Source: CAJXVY01 sp965660355
Lineage (GTDB): Bacteria > Actinomycetota > Actinomycetes > Actinomycetales > Microbacteriaceae
NCBI GenBank assembly: GCA_965660355.1
Contig: CBFHZN010000008.1
Coordinates: 1-51,052 of the forward strand
Reading direction: 5' to 3'
DNA length: 51,052 bases
Below are positions 31,992 through 40,845 of this stretch, in pieces (within the stretch, counting starts at the first letter, position 1; every line of letters begins with the position of its first letter). The notes beneath the pieces are model-generated. The model had not been told where the DNA came from. It ran no database searches and saw nothing but the letters and a program-made list of their open reading frames with translations. A program made the position numbers and the translations under genes.

Positions 31992-32811
31992 TCGAATCGG
32001 TATGTCTCTGATTTGGTCAGAGCTATGGGTTTTGTTCCGCAGGTGGAGAACACTTGCAATGTTGGGTGCAATTGCACTTATTCCAATTTTTTTGGCTCTG
32101 GCGGTGTATTGGTCATCTGACACACTCGCTCCGGGCGAGGGTCCACCATTTTTGGACCGAGTTAGCCAAAACGGATTATTCGTTGGCTACACATCAACCA
32201 TTTTGGCGCTTCCTTTATTTTTGCCACTAACGATTGGTGTTGTTGCAGGTGACACCATTGCAGGTGAGGCAAACCAGGGAACACTGAGGTATTTGCTGAT
32301 TAGCCCCGCAGGGAGAATAAGGCTATTGATCACCAAGTTCATTGGTGCGATTGCTTTTGTGCTGGCAGGGACTGCAACGCTAATGATTGCAGGGGCAATC
32401 ATTGGTGCAATTTTGTTTCCGGTTGGTCCTGTGACATTGATTTCAGGAGATGTCATAAGTGTCGCTGAATCTGTTTGGCGCATGATTTTGGTCGCCTCCT
32501 ACACCTCAGTTTCGATGCTTGGACTGATTGCCATCGGAATGTTCATATCAACATTGACAGTGGTTCCAGTTGGTGCGATGGCGGCAACAGTGGTGCTAAG
32601 CGGTGTGAGCCAAATTTTGGACAACATCCCCCAGCTTGAGCCAATCCATGAATTCCTATTCACCCATTACTGGCTTGGATTCACAGATTTATTGAGGCAA
32701 CCAGCTGATTTTGCATCCTTTGCATCTAATGCAATCTTGCAATTAGCCTATGTGGTTATCTTTGGGGCTCTTGCTTATTCGAGATTCGCCACCAAGGACA
32801 TCCTTAGCTAA
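31978..32811 (+). CDS. ABC-2 type exporter permease
   Basis: 277 residues with six hydrophobic segments. ELWVLFRRWRTLAMLGAIALIPIFLAL, VAGDTIAGEANQGTLRYLLISPAGRIRLLITKFIGAIAF is the conserved ABC-2 permease pattern. It pairs with the preceding ATPase. The 3' end overlaps the convergent DUF998 gene by 69 bp, a long sense-antisense overlap. It may export peptides, lipids or an antibiotic; nothing shows which. Confidence 0.88.
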   Translation: MSSSNRIGMSLIWSELWVLFRRWRTLAMLGAIALIPIFLALAVYWSSDTLAPGEGPPFLDRVSQNGLFVGYTSTILALPLFLPLTIGVVAGDTIAGEANQGTLRYLLISPAGRIRLLITKFIGAIAFVLAGTATLMIAGAIIGAILFPVGPVTLISGDVISVAESVWRMILVASYTSVSMLGLIAIGMFISTLTVVPVGAMAATVVLSGVSQILDNIPQLEPIHEFLFTHYWLGFTDLLRQPADFASFASNAILQLAYVVIFGALAYSRFATKDILS

Positions 32812-33399
32812 TCGTTGTTCGTGGAAATAACTCCACCAAACAACAATTAGCGGCCAGAGGCCTTGGGAAATACCAACAATTCGTTGGTAGAGCCCGATGC
32901 CCTGCGCATCATCAGCCACCCAAACAAGCAATAAACCAGTGGTCATGGCCAAAAGTCCAACAGTTGCCAAGATGGTGCCCGTGGGTCTTATGAGGATGCT
33001 GTAACGCTTATCAAACCTGGTTGCTAATACAGGCCAGATAGCACTGATTGCAAAAGCACTAACAGCGAATAGCCTGTGCTCTTCAGAGGAGGTTGTTTGG
33101 CTGGGGGTGGTGAAATAGGTAAGCCCATAGGTGAAGATTCCATTGAGGACAAAAGCGATTCTTGCTGCCATGTTGAAACTTCTGGCATAGATTCCAGTGA
33201 CGATATTGGCCGTTCCACCAATCAAAAAAGCAATTGATACCCACAACTGAGTTGGCGCATCATCAGCTGCCAAATCACTTATCGGTTGCTCCAGCCAGTT
33301 GTATTGATCCCAGGTGGACTGAGCAATCAACCAGGTGCCAGTGACAACTACTGGCGGTATCAGGGTTGAAACAAGGGCTGGCCATGAAATTGTTCTCAT
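32743..33399 (-). CDS. DUF998 family membrane protein
   Basis: About 218 residues, six to seven helices. WLEQPISDLAADDAPTQLWVS near the N-terminus and the alternating hydrophobic segments match DUF998. Family function is unknown. The first ATG is at 33399; an in-frame TTG at 33429 would add ten residues (LLTKTLFTLH) with no better ribosome site. A TACTCT box 4 bp before the ATG could support a leaderless transcript. Its last 22 codons lie antisense to the ABC permease 3' end. Confidence 0.75.
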   Translation of the reverse strand: MRTISWPALVSTLIPPVVVTGTWLIAQSTWDQYNWLEQPISDLAADDAPTQLWVSIAFLIGGTANIVTGIYARSFNMAARIAFVLNGIFTYGLTYFTTPSQTTSSEEHRLFAVSAFAISAIWPVLATRFDKRYSILIRPTGTILATVGLLAMTTGLLLVWVADDAQGIGLYQRIVGISQGLWPLIVVWWSYFHEQRLAKDVLGGESRISKSPKDNHIG

Positions 33400-33474
33400 A
33401 TGCAGAGTAAACAGAGTTTTTGTTAACAAAATTCAAACTGGAATAGATAAAACATTCCAAGGGTTGTTTCGGCT

Positions 33475-34167
33475 ATGGAATTAAGAGGAAAAACAATACT
33501 GGTAACTGGCGGTTCTGGAGCGTTTGGAACGGAGCTTGTGAATCAACTCTCAGATCAGGGAGCCAATGTGTTGGCTACCGCAACGTCCAATGAGTCAGCT
33601 GCCAAGATTCCTAACCGGGCGTCGGTGAGGTTGCTTTTGGATTTTGAAAACCCTCAGAGCATCGAGACCTTGACCCAGTATTTGTTGACCAGTGACACTG
33701 AATTGGATGGCATCATCAACGCCAGTGGTGTTGTTGCTTTTGGTCCAGCTGGTGATCTGCCGGCAGAGGCCAGAGACCGTCTTTTTAATGTGAATGCCAT
33801 AGGGCCAATGAGGCTAATAAGTGAATTATTGCCAGCTTTGCAAAAATCCAAAGAACGCGGAAACAATCCATTTGTTCTAAGTTTCAGCGGAGTTGTCGCT
33901 GAGCAAACTTTTCCAGGGTTAATTTCCTACGCGGCATCAAAAACAGCCATGCGAAGCTTCCTGGAAGGACTTGGCAAGGAAACCAAAAAACACGGCATCA
34001 GAGTGATTGACGCAAGACCTGGCCACACCGAATCAGGTTTGGCAACCAGAGCGATTGCTGGTGAAGCACCTAAGTTTCCCGAAGGAATGACTGTGGAGCA
34101 TGTAATAAAGCGAGTTGTTGAGGCTTTGGCAAACGATGAGACAGATCTCTCATCGGATAAGTTTTAG
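33475..34167 (+). CDS. Short-chain dehydrogenase/reductase
   Basis: 230 residues, classical SDR. TGGSGAFGTEL (cofactor loop, about 10-20), NASGVVAFG (NAG-like motif), SFSGVVAEQTFPGLISYAASKTAMRSF with catalytic Ser, Tyr and Lys (YxxxK). The adenine pocket lacks a clear basic or acidic cue for NADP versus NAD. Substrate not inferable. The stop overlaps the convergent carboxypeptidase stop by 4 bp. Confidence 0.9.
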   Translation: MELRGKTILVTGGSGAFGTELVNQLSDQGANVLATATSNESAAKIPNRASVRLLLDFENPQSIETLTQYLLTSDTELDGIINASGVVAFGPAGDLPAEARDRLFNVNAIGPMRLISELLPALQKSKERGNNPFVLSFSGVVAEQTFPGLISYAASKTAMRSFLEGLGKETKKHGIRVIDARPGHTESGLATRAIAGEAPKFPEGMTVEHVIKRVVEALANDETDLSSDKF

Positions 34168-35666
34168 TTTCCCAGATCTGCTCCGCAGTCATAGATTCCA
34201 TAAACCAATTCATCCAATGCTTCCCTGTTCGGAATCGAAACATCGCCTAGGTTATAAACCGCAAAAACTAAATCCGTTCCATCTTTGGCGGTCATGGTTC
34301 CAGCCAGGGTGTAGCCAGTTCTAATCCAGCCTGTTTTAGCCAGAACATTTCCCGCGGCATCAGATATCTCTCCCTCATCGAAGCGATTCTCTAAAGAGCC
34401 ACTCTCACCCGCGACTGGCAGTGAATTTAGAATCACCTCATAACTCTGACGACCGCTCACCACCAAATCCATCAACTCAGCAACAAACTTCGGTGAAACT
34501 TGCGAATAGGCACTCAGCCCGCTTCCGTCTTCAATTAGCAGCTCCCCGGTATTCAGACCTGTTCCAGAAAGTGCAGTCCTATAAGCCTCTGTTAGCGATT
34601 CAAAATCACTTCCATCCAGTCCAACTTCGTATGCTACGAGCCTTGCCAAAGCCTCAGCGACAGTGTTGTCACTTCGCAACAGCATGATTCGAATCCACTC
34701 TTTGATTGGCTCACTCAAAACACTTGCGATTTCAACTGCATCTGCTGGAGCCTCGCCATAACTCAGTTCGGCATTCTGAGCGTTTTCCCCGATGGCTTCT
34801 TGAAACCAAATGCCTGCTCTTTCCACGGGTGCTTCACTTCGCTGAGAAGTTAGTCTTGACGGTTGCTGCCTATCCCCATCAACCTGCAGGGCACTTGTTT
34901 GACTCATCCAGCCATCATTAATTCCCTCGGGGTTCCAGTTTTTCTCCCACTGACCACTTCCATCAACACCTCCCCATAAACTGCTGTCTAGAACAATCTC
35001 AGTGATTTCTTGGGTGAACTCCTCGGGCTCAGACTCTGGCTCTGGCTCGGGCTGGAACGGGTTTGGTTGGGTTGGCTGTTCAGGTTCCTCAGGTTCAACT
35101 GGTTCCATCTCAGAAACGTATTGGTTTATTTGAAAACCGAGGCTTGAAAGTTTCGGCGCATCACGGTAGATACTCTGCTGACCGGGAGCGGTTCGACTGA
35201 GGGTGACATCCCCAGCACCAACAAGGTAAATCTTTTTTGGGTTCTCTGCATCTGCATAAACCCTTGTTTTGACCCGATAGTTTGGTCCCAAGGTTTCAAT
35301 CGCTGCAGCTGCGGTGAGTAGTTTCATAACAGAGGCGGTTCTTGAGGGGACCTCTGCACCGATGTCATAGATCATTTCATCGGTTTCAGGATTTATAACA
35401 GCGGCCTGCAATTGCAAGATTCGGGAATCGCTCTCTATCTCCTCCAGTGAGCACTTGGGGGGCTCGGGTTCAGTTTCATTAGCCTGTTGCTCAGCTTCAT
35501 TGGTTTCTGGAGTATCGGGCTCAATCTCGACCGTTTCATCGGGAGTTTCCTCGGCAACATTTGTCGGTTCACTTCCGCTACTCAATCCACCCAGAACTAA
35601 AGCCAGCACTACCCCACCACCGACTGCTCCAGAAAGGATTGATTTCCAATGATCTAGTGGATTCAT
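34164..35666 (-). CDS. dacB: D-alanyl-D-alanine carboxypeptidase/endopeptidase, PBP4 (S13) type
   Basis: 500 residues. An N-terminal membrane anchor (about 10-28) and a long Glu/Pro/Thr linker (33-70) precede the penicillin-binding domain. The active-site motifs are SVMK (112-115, SxxK), SDN in LLRSDNTVAEAL, and KTG in VLAKTGWIRTG. A second Pro/Glu-rich insertion (about 195-235) lies in the middle. It trims or cleaves D-Ala cross-links of peptidoglycan outside the membrane. The ATG overlaps the next upstream gene's stop by one base (TAATG), so it is transcribed with the Gfo/Idh/MocA gene. Confidence 0.9.
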   Translation of the reverse strand: MNPLDHWKSILSGAVGGGVVLALVLGGLSSGSEPTNVAEETPDETVEIEPDTPETNEAEQQANETEPEPPKCSLEEIESDSRILQLQAAVINPETDEMIYDIGAEVPSRTASVMKLLTAAAAIETLGPNYRVKTRVYADAENPKKIYLVGAGDVTLSRTAPGQQSIYRDAPKLSSLGFQINQYVSEMEPVEPEEPEQPTQPNPFQPEPEPESEPEEFTQEITEIVLDSSLWGGVDGSGQWEKNWNPEGINDGWMSQTSALQVDGDRQQPSRLTSQRSEAPVERAGIWFQEAIGENAQNAELSYGEAPADAVEIASVLSEPIKEWIRIMLLRSDNTVAEALARLVAYEVGLDGSDFESLTEAYRTALSGTGLNTGELLIEDGSGLSAYSQVSPKFVAELMDLVVSGRQSYEVILNSLPVAGESGSLENRFDEGEISDAAGNVLAKTGWIRTGYTLAGTMTAKDGTDLVFAVYNLGDVSIPNREALDELVYGIYDCGADLGN

Positions 35667-36625
35667 TACTCTCCCGGGTAGATGACCCCTAGTTGATTGC
35701 GGATGTCATCCATCATTTCTAAAACCTCTAGCGAATCTCGCTGGCTGAAATTTTCTAGCTCTAATCTACCTTCTTGAACGCTCTGTTCAAACCAAACAAA
35801 CTGCTCCTGCATTCCTCTGCCAGGGTGCTGTGGGGAGATGGTTAAGAGCTTTTCACCCTGGTCATTGAACGCTGTTAGCTCCGCTTGCTCATAAAACCTA
35901 GATTTGATTTCAATCTGTCCACTGCTGCAAATAATCTTTGCCGTTACAGCTCCATTGGAATCAAAACCGGTTGTGAAAACGGCATGACCATTTTCATAAC
36001 TGAGCTCAGCTGTGAGGTTTTTATCGACCCCATTCTGAGTTTCGCCCTGGGTGCTAATTTTTTTAGCCTTTCCCAAAATCATCTGGATAAGACTCAATGG
36101 ATAAACACCCAAATCCAATAGCGCTCCCCCACCAAGTTCCAATTCGGTGAGTCTTTTCACATGCGTTATCTCAACCGAGAAATCAGCCTCAATGGATCTA
36201 ACCCCTCCCAGGCTTTCAACAATCTCTGGAAGTTTTAGCCAGTGATCTAAAAACCTTGACCAAAGTGCTTCCATAATCAATAAACCCTTGGAATTAGCTA
36301 GCTCATATAACTCTCTAGCTTGGGTAGCGTTCAAAGTGAAAGGCTTTTCAACTAAGACGTGCTTGCCGGCTTCCAAGGCCTGTTTGGCAAGTGGAAAATG
36401 CTGAGTGTTGATGCTTGCGATATAAACAGCTTGAATCTCATCATCATCAAACATCTCTGCATAGTTTCCATAAACCTTTGAAACCCCGTGGGTGTCAGCG
36501 AAAGCCTGCGCTTTCGATTTGTCTCTACTGGCAACAGCTGTGAAATTTTTATTGATTCCAGCTAGATCACTTGCCACCTGACCTGCTATTTTTCCTGGTC
36601 CTGCTAATCCCCATTGAATGGACAT
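35666..36625 (-). CDS. Gfo/Idh/MocA family oxidoreductase
   Basis: About 319 residues. Rossmann motif GLAGPGKIAGQVASDL near the N-terminus, VYIASINTQHFPLAKQALEAGKHVLVEKPFTLN with the family's EKP catalytic Lys, and ALWSRFLDHW and GGALLDLGVYPLSL in the C-terminal domain. These NAD(P)-dependent enzymes oxidise sugars, inositols or dihydrodiols; the pattern is closest to the trans-dihydrodiol dehydrogenase group. ATG at 36625 is favoured over the GTG two codons earlier because of the spacing from GAAAG. Divergent from the CopC-like gene with a very short gap. Confidence 0.85.
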   Translation of the reverse strand: MSIQWGLAGPGKIAGQVASDLAGINKNFTAVASRDKSKAQAFADTHGVSKVYGNYAEMFDDDEIQAVYIASINTQHFPLAKQALEAGKHVLVEKPFTLNATQARELYELANSKGLLIMEALWSRFLDHWLKLPEIVESLGGVRSIEADFSVEITHVKRLTELELGGGALLDLGVYPLSLIQMILGKAKKISTQGETQNGVDKNLTAELSYENGHAVFTTGFDSNGAVTAKIICSSGQIEIKSRFYEQAELTAFNDQGEKLLTISPQHPGRGMQEQFVWFEQSVQEGRLELENFSQRDSLEVLEMMDDIRNQLGVIYPGE

Positions 36626-36658
36626 AATCACTTTCGTTCTCGGGTTAGGGTTTTCTGT

Positions 36659-37207
36659 ATGAGAATCCTACTGCTGGCCACCATGATGTTATTCATTGCA
36701 TCCCCCGCACAGGCCCACGACCAGTTGGTTAATGCAAGCCCAAGCGAAGGGGAAACAGTTGAGGCTGGGATTATCGATATTGAGCTTAGGTTTTCAGATG
36801 ATGTTCTAGGAATCGGTGAAGGTAATGAAATATTGGTTATCGGTCCGGTTGGCGAAGAATCGAAGCTTCAAAACAACTCCTGCGCATTCAGTGATGATGA
36901 TTTGGTGTCAACCAAGGTGGATTTGGACACCCCCGGTGACTACACCATCAGCTGGCGAGTAGTGAGTGGTGATGGGCATCCGATAACTGGCATTCAGAAT
37001 TTCACAGTCGAAAACACAACTGGTCACCAATCAAACGGAATTGTCCCTGGAACAGATTGCTCATCAGCAATTGAGTCATTGGATGATTCTCAGACTCAGC
37101 CAGGGCTTGACACCGAATGGTTATGGGTTTTGGGAATCTTCCCCATTGTTGGTTTGGGTATATACCTTGCGCTTAGGCCAAAAAAGCAAGTTGACCAGGG
37201 CGAATAA
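36659..37207 (+). CDS. CopC-like copper-resistance domain protein, membrane anchored
   Basis: 182 residues. Signal peptide MRILLLATMMLFIASPAQA, mature protein starting HDQLVNASPSEGETVEAG with an N-terminal His as in CopC, where it is a copper ligand. The Ig-like CopC fold continues through ISWRVVSGDGHPITGIQNFTV, and the C-terminal part has a helix (WLWVLGIFPIVGLGIYLAL) and a charged tail. It likely binds copper at the outer face; the CopD partner is absent. ATG at 36659 begins the signal peptide. TAGGGT lies 7 bp before it with no ribosome site, pointing to a leaderless message. Its 3' end overlaps the convergent gene by 87 bp. Confidence 0.82.
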   Translation: MRILLLATMMLFIASPAQAHDQLVNASPSEGETVEAGIIDIELRFSDDVLGIGEGNEILVIGPVGEESKLQNNSCAFSDDDLVSTKVDLDTPGDYTISWRVVSGDGHPITGIQNFTVENTTGHQSNGIVPGTDCSSAIESLDDSQTQPGLDTEWLWVLGIFPIVGLGIYLALRPKKQVDQGE

Positions 37208-37528
37208 GAATAAAAACCCGCCAACAATCGCAATTTCAATAACACCATCCCATCTGCCACCAAGAGGTGCAAAGAACAAGGTGTAAATGGCATCAAAACC
37301 CTGATTGGCCATAAAACCACTGACACCGCTTACCAGCGCCAAGGCCAGAAAACCACTGAATTTCTTTGGTTGCAATCTCAACCCCACCCAAGAAATCAGA
37401 AGCATCAAAACAAGCATCATCCCGGAAGTGGAGAAAAATACCTGGTTGTTTGGGTGGTAAAAAAACATGGAGGGAACAACAATCCCCAGGGATAAGACCC
37501 AAATCAATAAAACTGGAAAATACTTCAA
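37121..37528 (-). CDS. Membrane protein of unknown function downstream of ktrA
   Basis: About 135 residues with four predicted helices (PVLLIWVLSLGIVVPSMFF, the MMLVLMLLISWVGL segment, LALALVSGVSGFM, IVGGFLFLFALVNLLF) and a polar tail. No family recognised. TTG at 37528, 7 bp after the upstream K+ regulatory gene, is preferred because AGGAA lies at the right distance. A longer frame from 37585 would overlap that gene by 50 bp. The tail is antisense to the CopC-like gene for 87 bp. Last gene of the K+ transport operon; a link to it is unproven. Confidence 0.65.
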   Translation of the reverse strand: MKYFPVLLIWVLSLGIVVPSMFFYHPNNQVFFSTSGMMLVLMLLISWVGLRLQPKKFSGFLALALVSGVSGFMANQGFDAIYTLFFAPLGGRWDGVIEIAIVGGFLFLFALVNLLFWPKRKVYTQTNNGEDSQNP

Positions 37529-37535
37529 CGGTTTC

Positions 37536-38225
37536 CTAGCCAATCGAGCAGAACTTATCAACTTGTCGAGTTTGACCTGCAACAACTAAAACATCGCCAG
37601 TTTCAATAACGGTCTCCGGAAAGGCTGGTTGATACTGGCCGTCACCTTTGCTGGTGGCAACAACGGTGACCCCATGGGTTGAGCGGATTTTGAGATCAGC
37701 CAAGTTTTTACCATTGAACTCCGATGGTGCTTCTGCTTTCACCATCACAAAATCCTCATCGATTGGGACATAGTCCAAACTTTCACCACTAACCATGTGG
37801 GCCACGCGGTGACCCATGTCTTTTTCAGGAAAGACCACATTTTTGACACCAAGTTGTCGCAAGATTCGACCGTGGGGCTCGGAGTTTGATTTTGCCCATA
37901 CGTTTTCCACCCCGTTTTGCAAAAGCATGCTGGCGGTCAAAATACTCGCTTCAATGTCAGCCCCAATTGCCACCACCGCCGAGTCAAAATCTTGAACGCT
38001 GAGTTCTTTCAAGACCACATCCTGTGTTGTGTCGGCTTTCACGCACTGAGTCAATTCAGCACTCATCTGCTGGACAATCCGCTCATCAGTGTCCACGCCT
38101 AAAACCTCGTGGCCGTTTTTCATCAGCTCTCTGGCGATTGCCTTACCAAATCTTCCTAGGCCAATAACCAACACATTTGCGTGCACCTGCCTGCGAGGAC
38201 GCGGGCTTCTAACTGCTTTAGCCAA
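37536..38225 (-). CDS. ktrA: Ktr/Trk K+ uptake regulatory subunit (TrkA family)
   Basis: 229 residues. A short basic N-terminus (SPRPRRQVH), then the RCK_N domain: VLVIGLGRFGKAIARELMKNGHEVLGVDTDE (GxGxxG and acidic end of beta 2) and QCVKADTTQD. The RCK_C domain starts near 145 (FVMVKAEAPSEFNGKNLADLKIRSTHGVTVVA). As in KtrA, a ring of these gates the membrane subunit in response to ATP/ADP or NAD(H). Overlaps the membrane subunit gene by 8 bp. Confidence 0.92.
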   Translation of the reverse strand: MAKAVRSPRPRRQVHANVLVIGLGRFGKAIARELMKNGHEVLGVDTDERIVQQMSAELTQCVKADTTQDVVLKELSVQDFDSAVVAIGADIEASILTASMLLQNGVENVWAKSNSEPHGRILRQLGVKNVVFPEKDMGHRVAHMVSGESLDYVPIDEDFVMVKAEAPSEFNGKNLADLKIRSTHGVTVVATSKGDGQYQPAFPETVIETGDVLVVAGQTRQVDKFCSIG

Positions 38226-39594
38226 TTAGTGGCCTCTCTTTCGGTAGTTCATAATGGCGCTGAGTAATGCGAAGTGCCAGAGCACTTGCAACCACCACAG
38301 GTCCAAGTCTGCCAACAAACATCAACACTGTCATCCAAACCTTTGCCCAATCGGGAAACTCCCCAACAGCTCCGGTTGACAAACCAACCGTCGCGGTTGC
38401 GGAGACAACATCAAATAAAACCCGGTCGGTTTGAATTCCAGTTCCAGAAACAATCACAATTGTGGAGATCAAAATGGTGAAAGTGGAGAGCGAGATAAGT
38501 GTTAGCGCTTGTCTTTGAATTGACCTTGGAAGTCTTCTGTCTGCAACATTCACTGCGGTTTCTCCACGAATCTCGGTCCAGATAATGAAAAACAAAATAG
38601 CGATGGTGGTGACCTTGATGCCACCAGCGGTTGAACCACTTCCACCACCTATAAACATCAAAAAACTCTGCCCCAACCAGGTGGCGCTGTCCATCTCACC
38701 GATATCCACTGAGTTCAAACCACCACTTCGGGTCATAACCGATGCAAAAAAGGTGTTATAGATTTTTTCAAATGGATTTAACTGCCCCAAGGTTTTATCG
38801 TTGTTCCACTCCAATAAACCAATGAAGATTCCCCCCGCAGCCAGCAAAAAACCGGAGGTGATCAAGGTGATTCTTGAGTGAAGGGAAAACTTTTTTTGTT
38901 TTTCACCTCGGTTATAAAACCATTTGCGCAATCTTTCGTGAAGTTCAATCAGAACTGGAAAGCCCAATCCACCAACAATCACCGCGATGGCAACTGGAGC
39001 GATAACGAAAAAGTCATTGGCGTAGCCTTCGAAAGAGCCATCAAGTATTGAAAAACCGCCGTTATTAAAAGCACTAATAGCGTGAAAGATTCCATACCAA
39101 AGTGCCTGCAAGAAATCTTTGCCGTGGCCGAAATAAAACACGGCGGTCAAATAAAGACTCATCAAGATTTCAAAGCCGATATATAACAGCAAAATTGTCC
39201 TCAAAAGTGCGGGAACGTTATTAAACCCGCTTACTCTTGCCTCACCCAGAGTGTTCAATCGATCCCTAAGTGACAACCTGCCAGAAATCAGCAATCCCAC
39301 CAGGGATGCAAAGGCAACGATTCCTAAGCCACCTAGCTGAATCAGAATCAAAATCACCAGATGGCCAAAAAAGGTCCAGTGGCTGGCGGTGTCGACAACG
39401 GTGAGCCCAGTAATTGAAACAGCACTAACCGCTGTAAAAAAAGCAGTGACGATATCTGTTCTTTGGCCCTCAACGGTTGATGCTGGAATCAACAAAAGCA
39501 AGGTTCCGATGATTGCGACAGAACCAAAGGCGATAACGACAGTCTGAGCTGGTCGAAGCCTTTTCTCGCTGGGCGCAGTTGAGCTCACCCGCAT
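38218..39594 (-). CDS. ktrB: K+ uptake membrane subunit (KtrB/TrkH family)
   Basis: 458 residues. Four M1-P-M2 repeats are visible, with filter-like segments FTAVSAVSITGLTVVDTASHW, GIFHAISAFNNGGFSILDGSF, FASVMTRSGGLNSVDIGEMD and VVSATATVGLSTGAVGEF. The conserved GGGSGSTAGGIKVTTI loop that gates KtrB/TrkH is present. It imports K+ with Na+ or H+. First gene of the operon with ktrA. ATG at 39594 lies about 70 bp from the divergent PP-loop gene. Confidence 0.94.
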   Translation of the reverse strand: MRVSSTAPSEKRLRPAQTVVIAFGSVAIIGTLLLLIPASTVEGQRTDIVTAFFTAVSAVSITGLTVVDTASHWTFFGHLVILILIQLGGLGIVAFASLVGLLISGRLSLRDRLNTLGEARVSGFNNVPALLRTILLLYIGFEILMSLYLTAVFYFGHGKDFLQALWYGIFHAISAFNNGGFSILDGSFEGYANDFFVIAPVAIAVIVGGLGFPVLIELHERLRKWFYNRGEKQKKFSLHSRITLITSGFLLAAGGIFIGLLEWNNDKTLGQLNPFEKIYNTFFASVMTRSGGLNSVDIGEMDSATWLGQSFLMFIGGGSGSTAGGIKVTTIAILFFIIWTEIRGETAVNVADRRLPRSIQRQALTLISLSTFTILISTIVIVSGTGIQTDRVLFDVVSATATVGLSTGAVGEFPDWAKVWMTVLMFVGRLGPVVVASALALRITQRHYELPKERPLIG

Positions 39595-39663
39595 ACTCTA
39601 CGCCGATTTAGCTATGCTGACTAGGGTCAGAGGTTGGGAATTTACCCCAGAAGAAGGTGCTAA

Positions 39664-40845
39664 ATGCAAAAGCTAATGAGCAAGCTACTAATTGAAAAGC
39701 ACCAAATTTCCGCTGAAGCAAGCGCAGAATTATCTGCATTTATCAACGAACCACTTTTTATTAGCTCAGATCAAATAAACCTGGGCGAAACCCCTTCAGA
39801 CATAGCCTGCCTTCCCTTTGTTTATAACCTGGCACCTATTGCCTGGCGCTTAGGAGGCGAGTGGGTTGTTGATGAGCTAAGTGAAAAAGCAGCTGAAAAC
39901 CTGGAGCAGGCAAGGAAGAACATGAGTGAGCTCTGGCCTGAGTATGAATTCTCGGGAACCATTCATGGGAAAAACACGGCAAGCAAACAAGCAAGCAATA
40001 AGGCAGCTTTGCTATTTAGCGGAGGGCTAGATTCGACTTTCACAGCGATGCAGATCCTTGATCAAAAACCAACGCTGATAACAATCCACGGAGGACGAGA
40101 CCTGCAACTGCAGGATGAAAACGCATGGGCGGCAGTTGAAAATGCAACCGAGAAGTTTGCAAGTGAGCATGATTTGGATTCGATTCAAATCAAGTCAAAT
40201 TTCACTGTCGCTCTAACTGAAGAAGTTGACAAACTCTGCCCTGGGCTTCCGGCAAGCTGGTGGGCATCAATTCAGCACGGCATGGGTTTATCAGGTGTTG
40301 CAGCACCTGTGATTTATGCAAATGGCAATAATCAGCTTTATATCTCTGCCACCCACACAACGGGTCACCAACAGGGTTGGGGATCACACCCCAAGCTTGA
40401 TGGAATCCTCGACTGGGGGGCAGCAAAGGTAAACCACTTTGGATATGACCATGACCGAACATTGAAAATAAAAGCTCTGAAAGAGCTCGCAACGGAGAAA
40501 AACATTAGCGTGCCAGAACTGATTGTTTGCACCAGAAGAAACCGTCAGGGAAACTGCATGCGTTGCCCGAAGTGTTTGCGAACCATGGGAAGTGTTTTAG
40601 TAAACGACTATGACCCACAAGAGTTTGGCTTTGGACTGAATAAAAACGACGCTAAAAGTCATCTGATGGGATCTGTACCCGCGAGCATCAAGATCACAGA
40701 CAATGAGATCTATGCTTGGAGGTCTATCTCCAATCACGCTAAAGAAAACCTGGGAGCAAAACCAGATGTTTTCATGAAGTGGTTGGCCAAATTGGATCTG
40801 GCTAAAAAACCTGGATTTTTTGAAAGACTGGTGACTAGAAAATGA
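39664..40845 (+). CDS. PP-loop ATPase of unknown function, linked to DgcN/DgcA
   Basis: 393 residues. The PP-loop SGGLDS (119-124) is the ATP-pyrophosphatase motif of the QueC/GuaA/asparagine-synthase-like superfamily; these enzymes adenylate a substrate. Downstream are LPASWWASIQHGMGLSGVAAPV, ISATHTTGHQQGWGSHPKLDGILDW and a Cys cluster GNCMRCPKCLRTMGS near 298-310 that could bind zinc or an Fe-S centre. The N-terminal ~110 residues are of unknown fold. AAGAAGG precedes the ATG. ATGA overlap with dgcN. One possibility is a MurL-type or other amino-acid-activating role in D-glutamate metabolism, but I cannot assign it. Confidence 0.75.
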   Translation: MQKLMSKLLIEKHQISAEASAELSAFINEPLFISSDQINLGETPSDIACLPFVYNLAPIAWRLGGEWVVDELSEKAAENLEQARKNMSELWPEYEFSGTIHGKNTASKQASNKAALLFSGGLDSTFTAMQILDQKPTLITIHGGRDLQLQDENAWAAVENATEKFASEHDLDSIQIKSNFTVALTEEVDKLCPGLPASWWASIQHGMGLSGVAAPVIYANGNNQLYISATHTTGHQQGWGSHPKLDGILDWGAAKVNHFGYDHDRTLKIKALKELATEKNISVPELIVCTRRNRQGNCMRCPKCLRTMGSVLVNDYDPQEFGFGLNKNDAKSHLMGSVPASIKITDNEIYAWRSISNHAKENLGAKPDVFMKWLAKLDLAKKPGFFERLVTRK

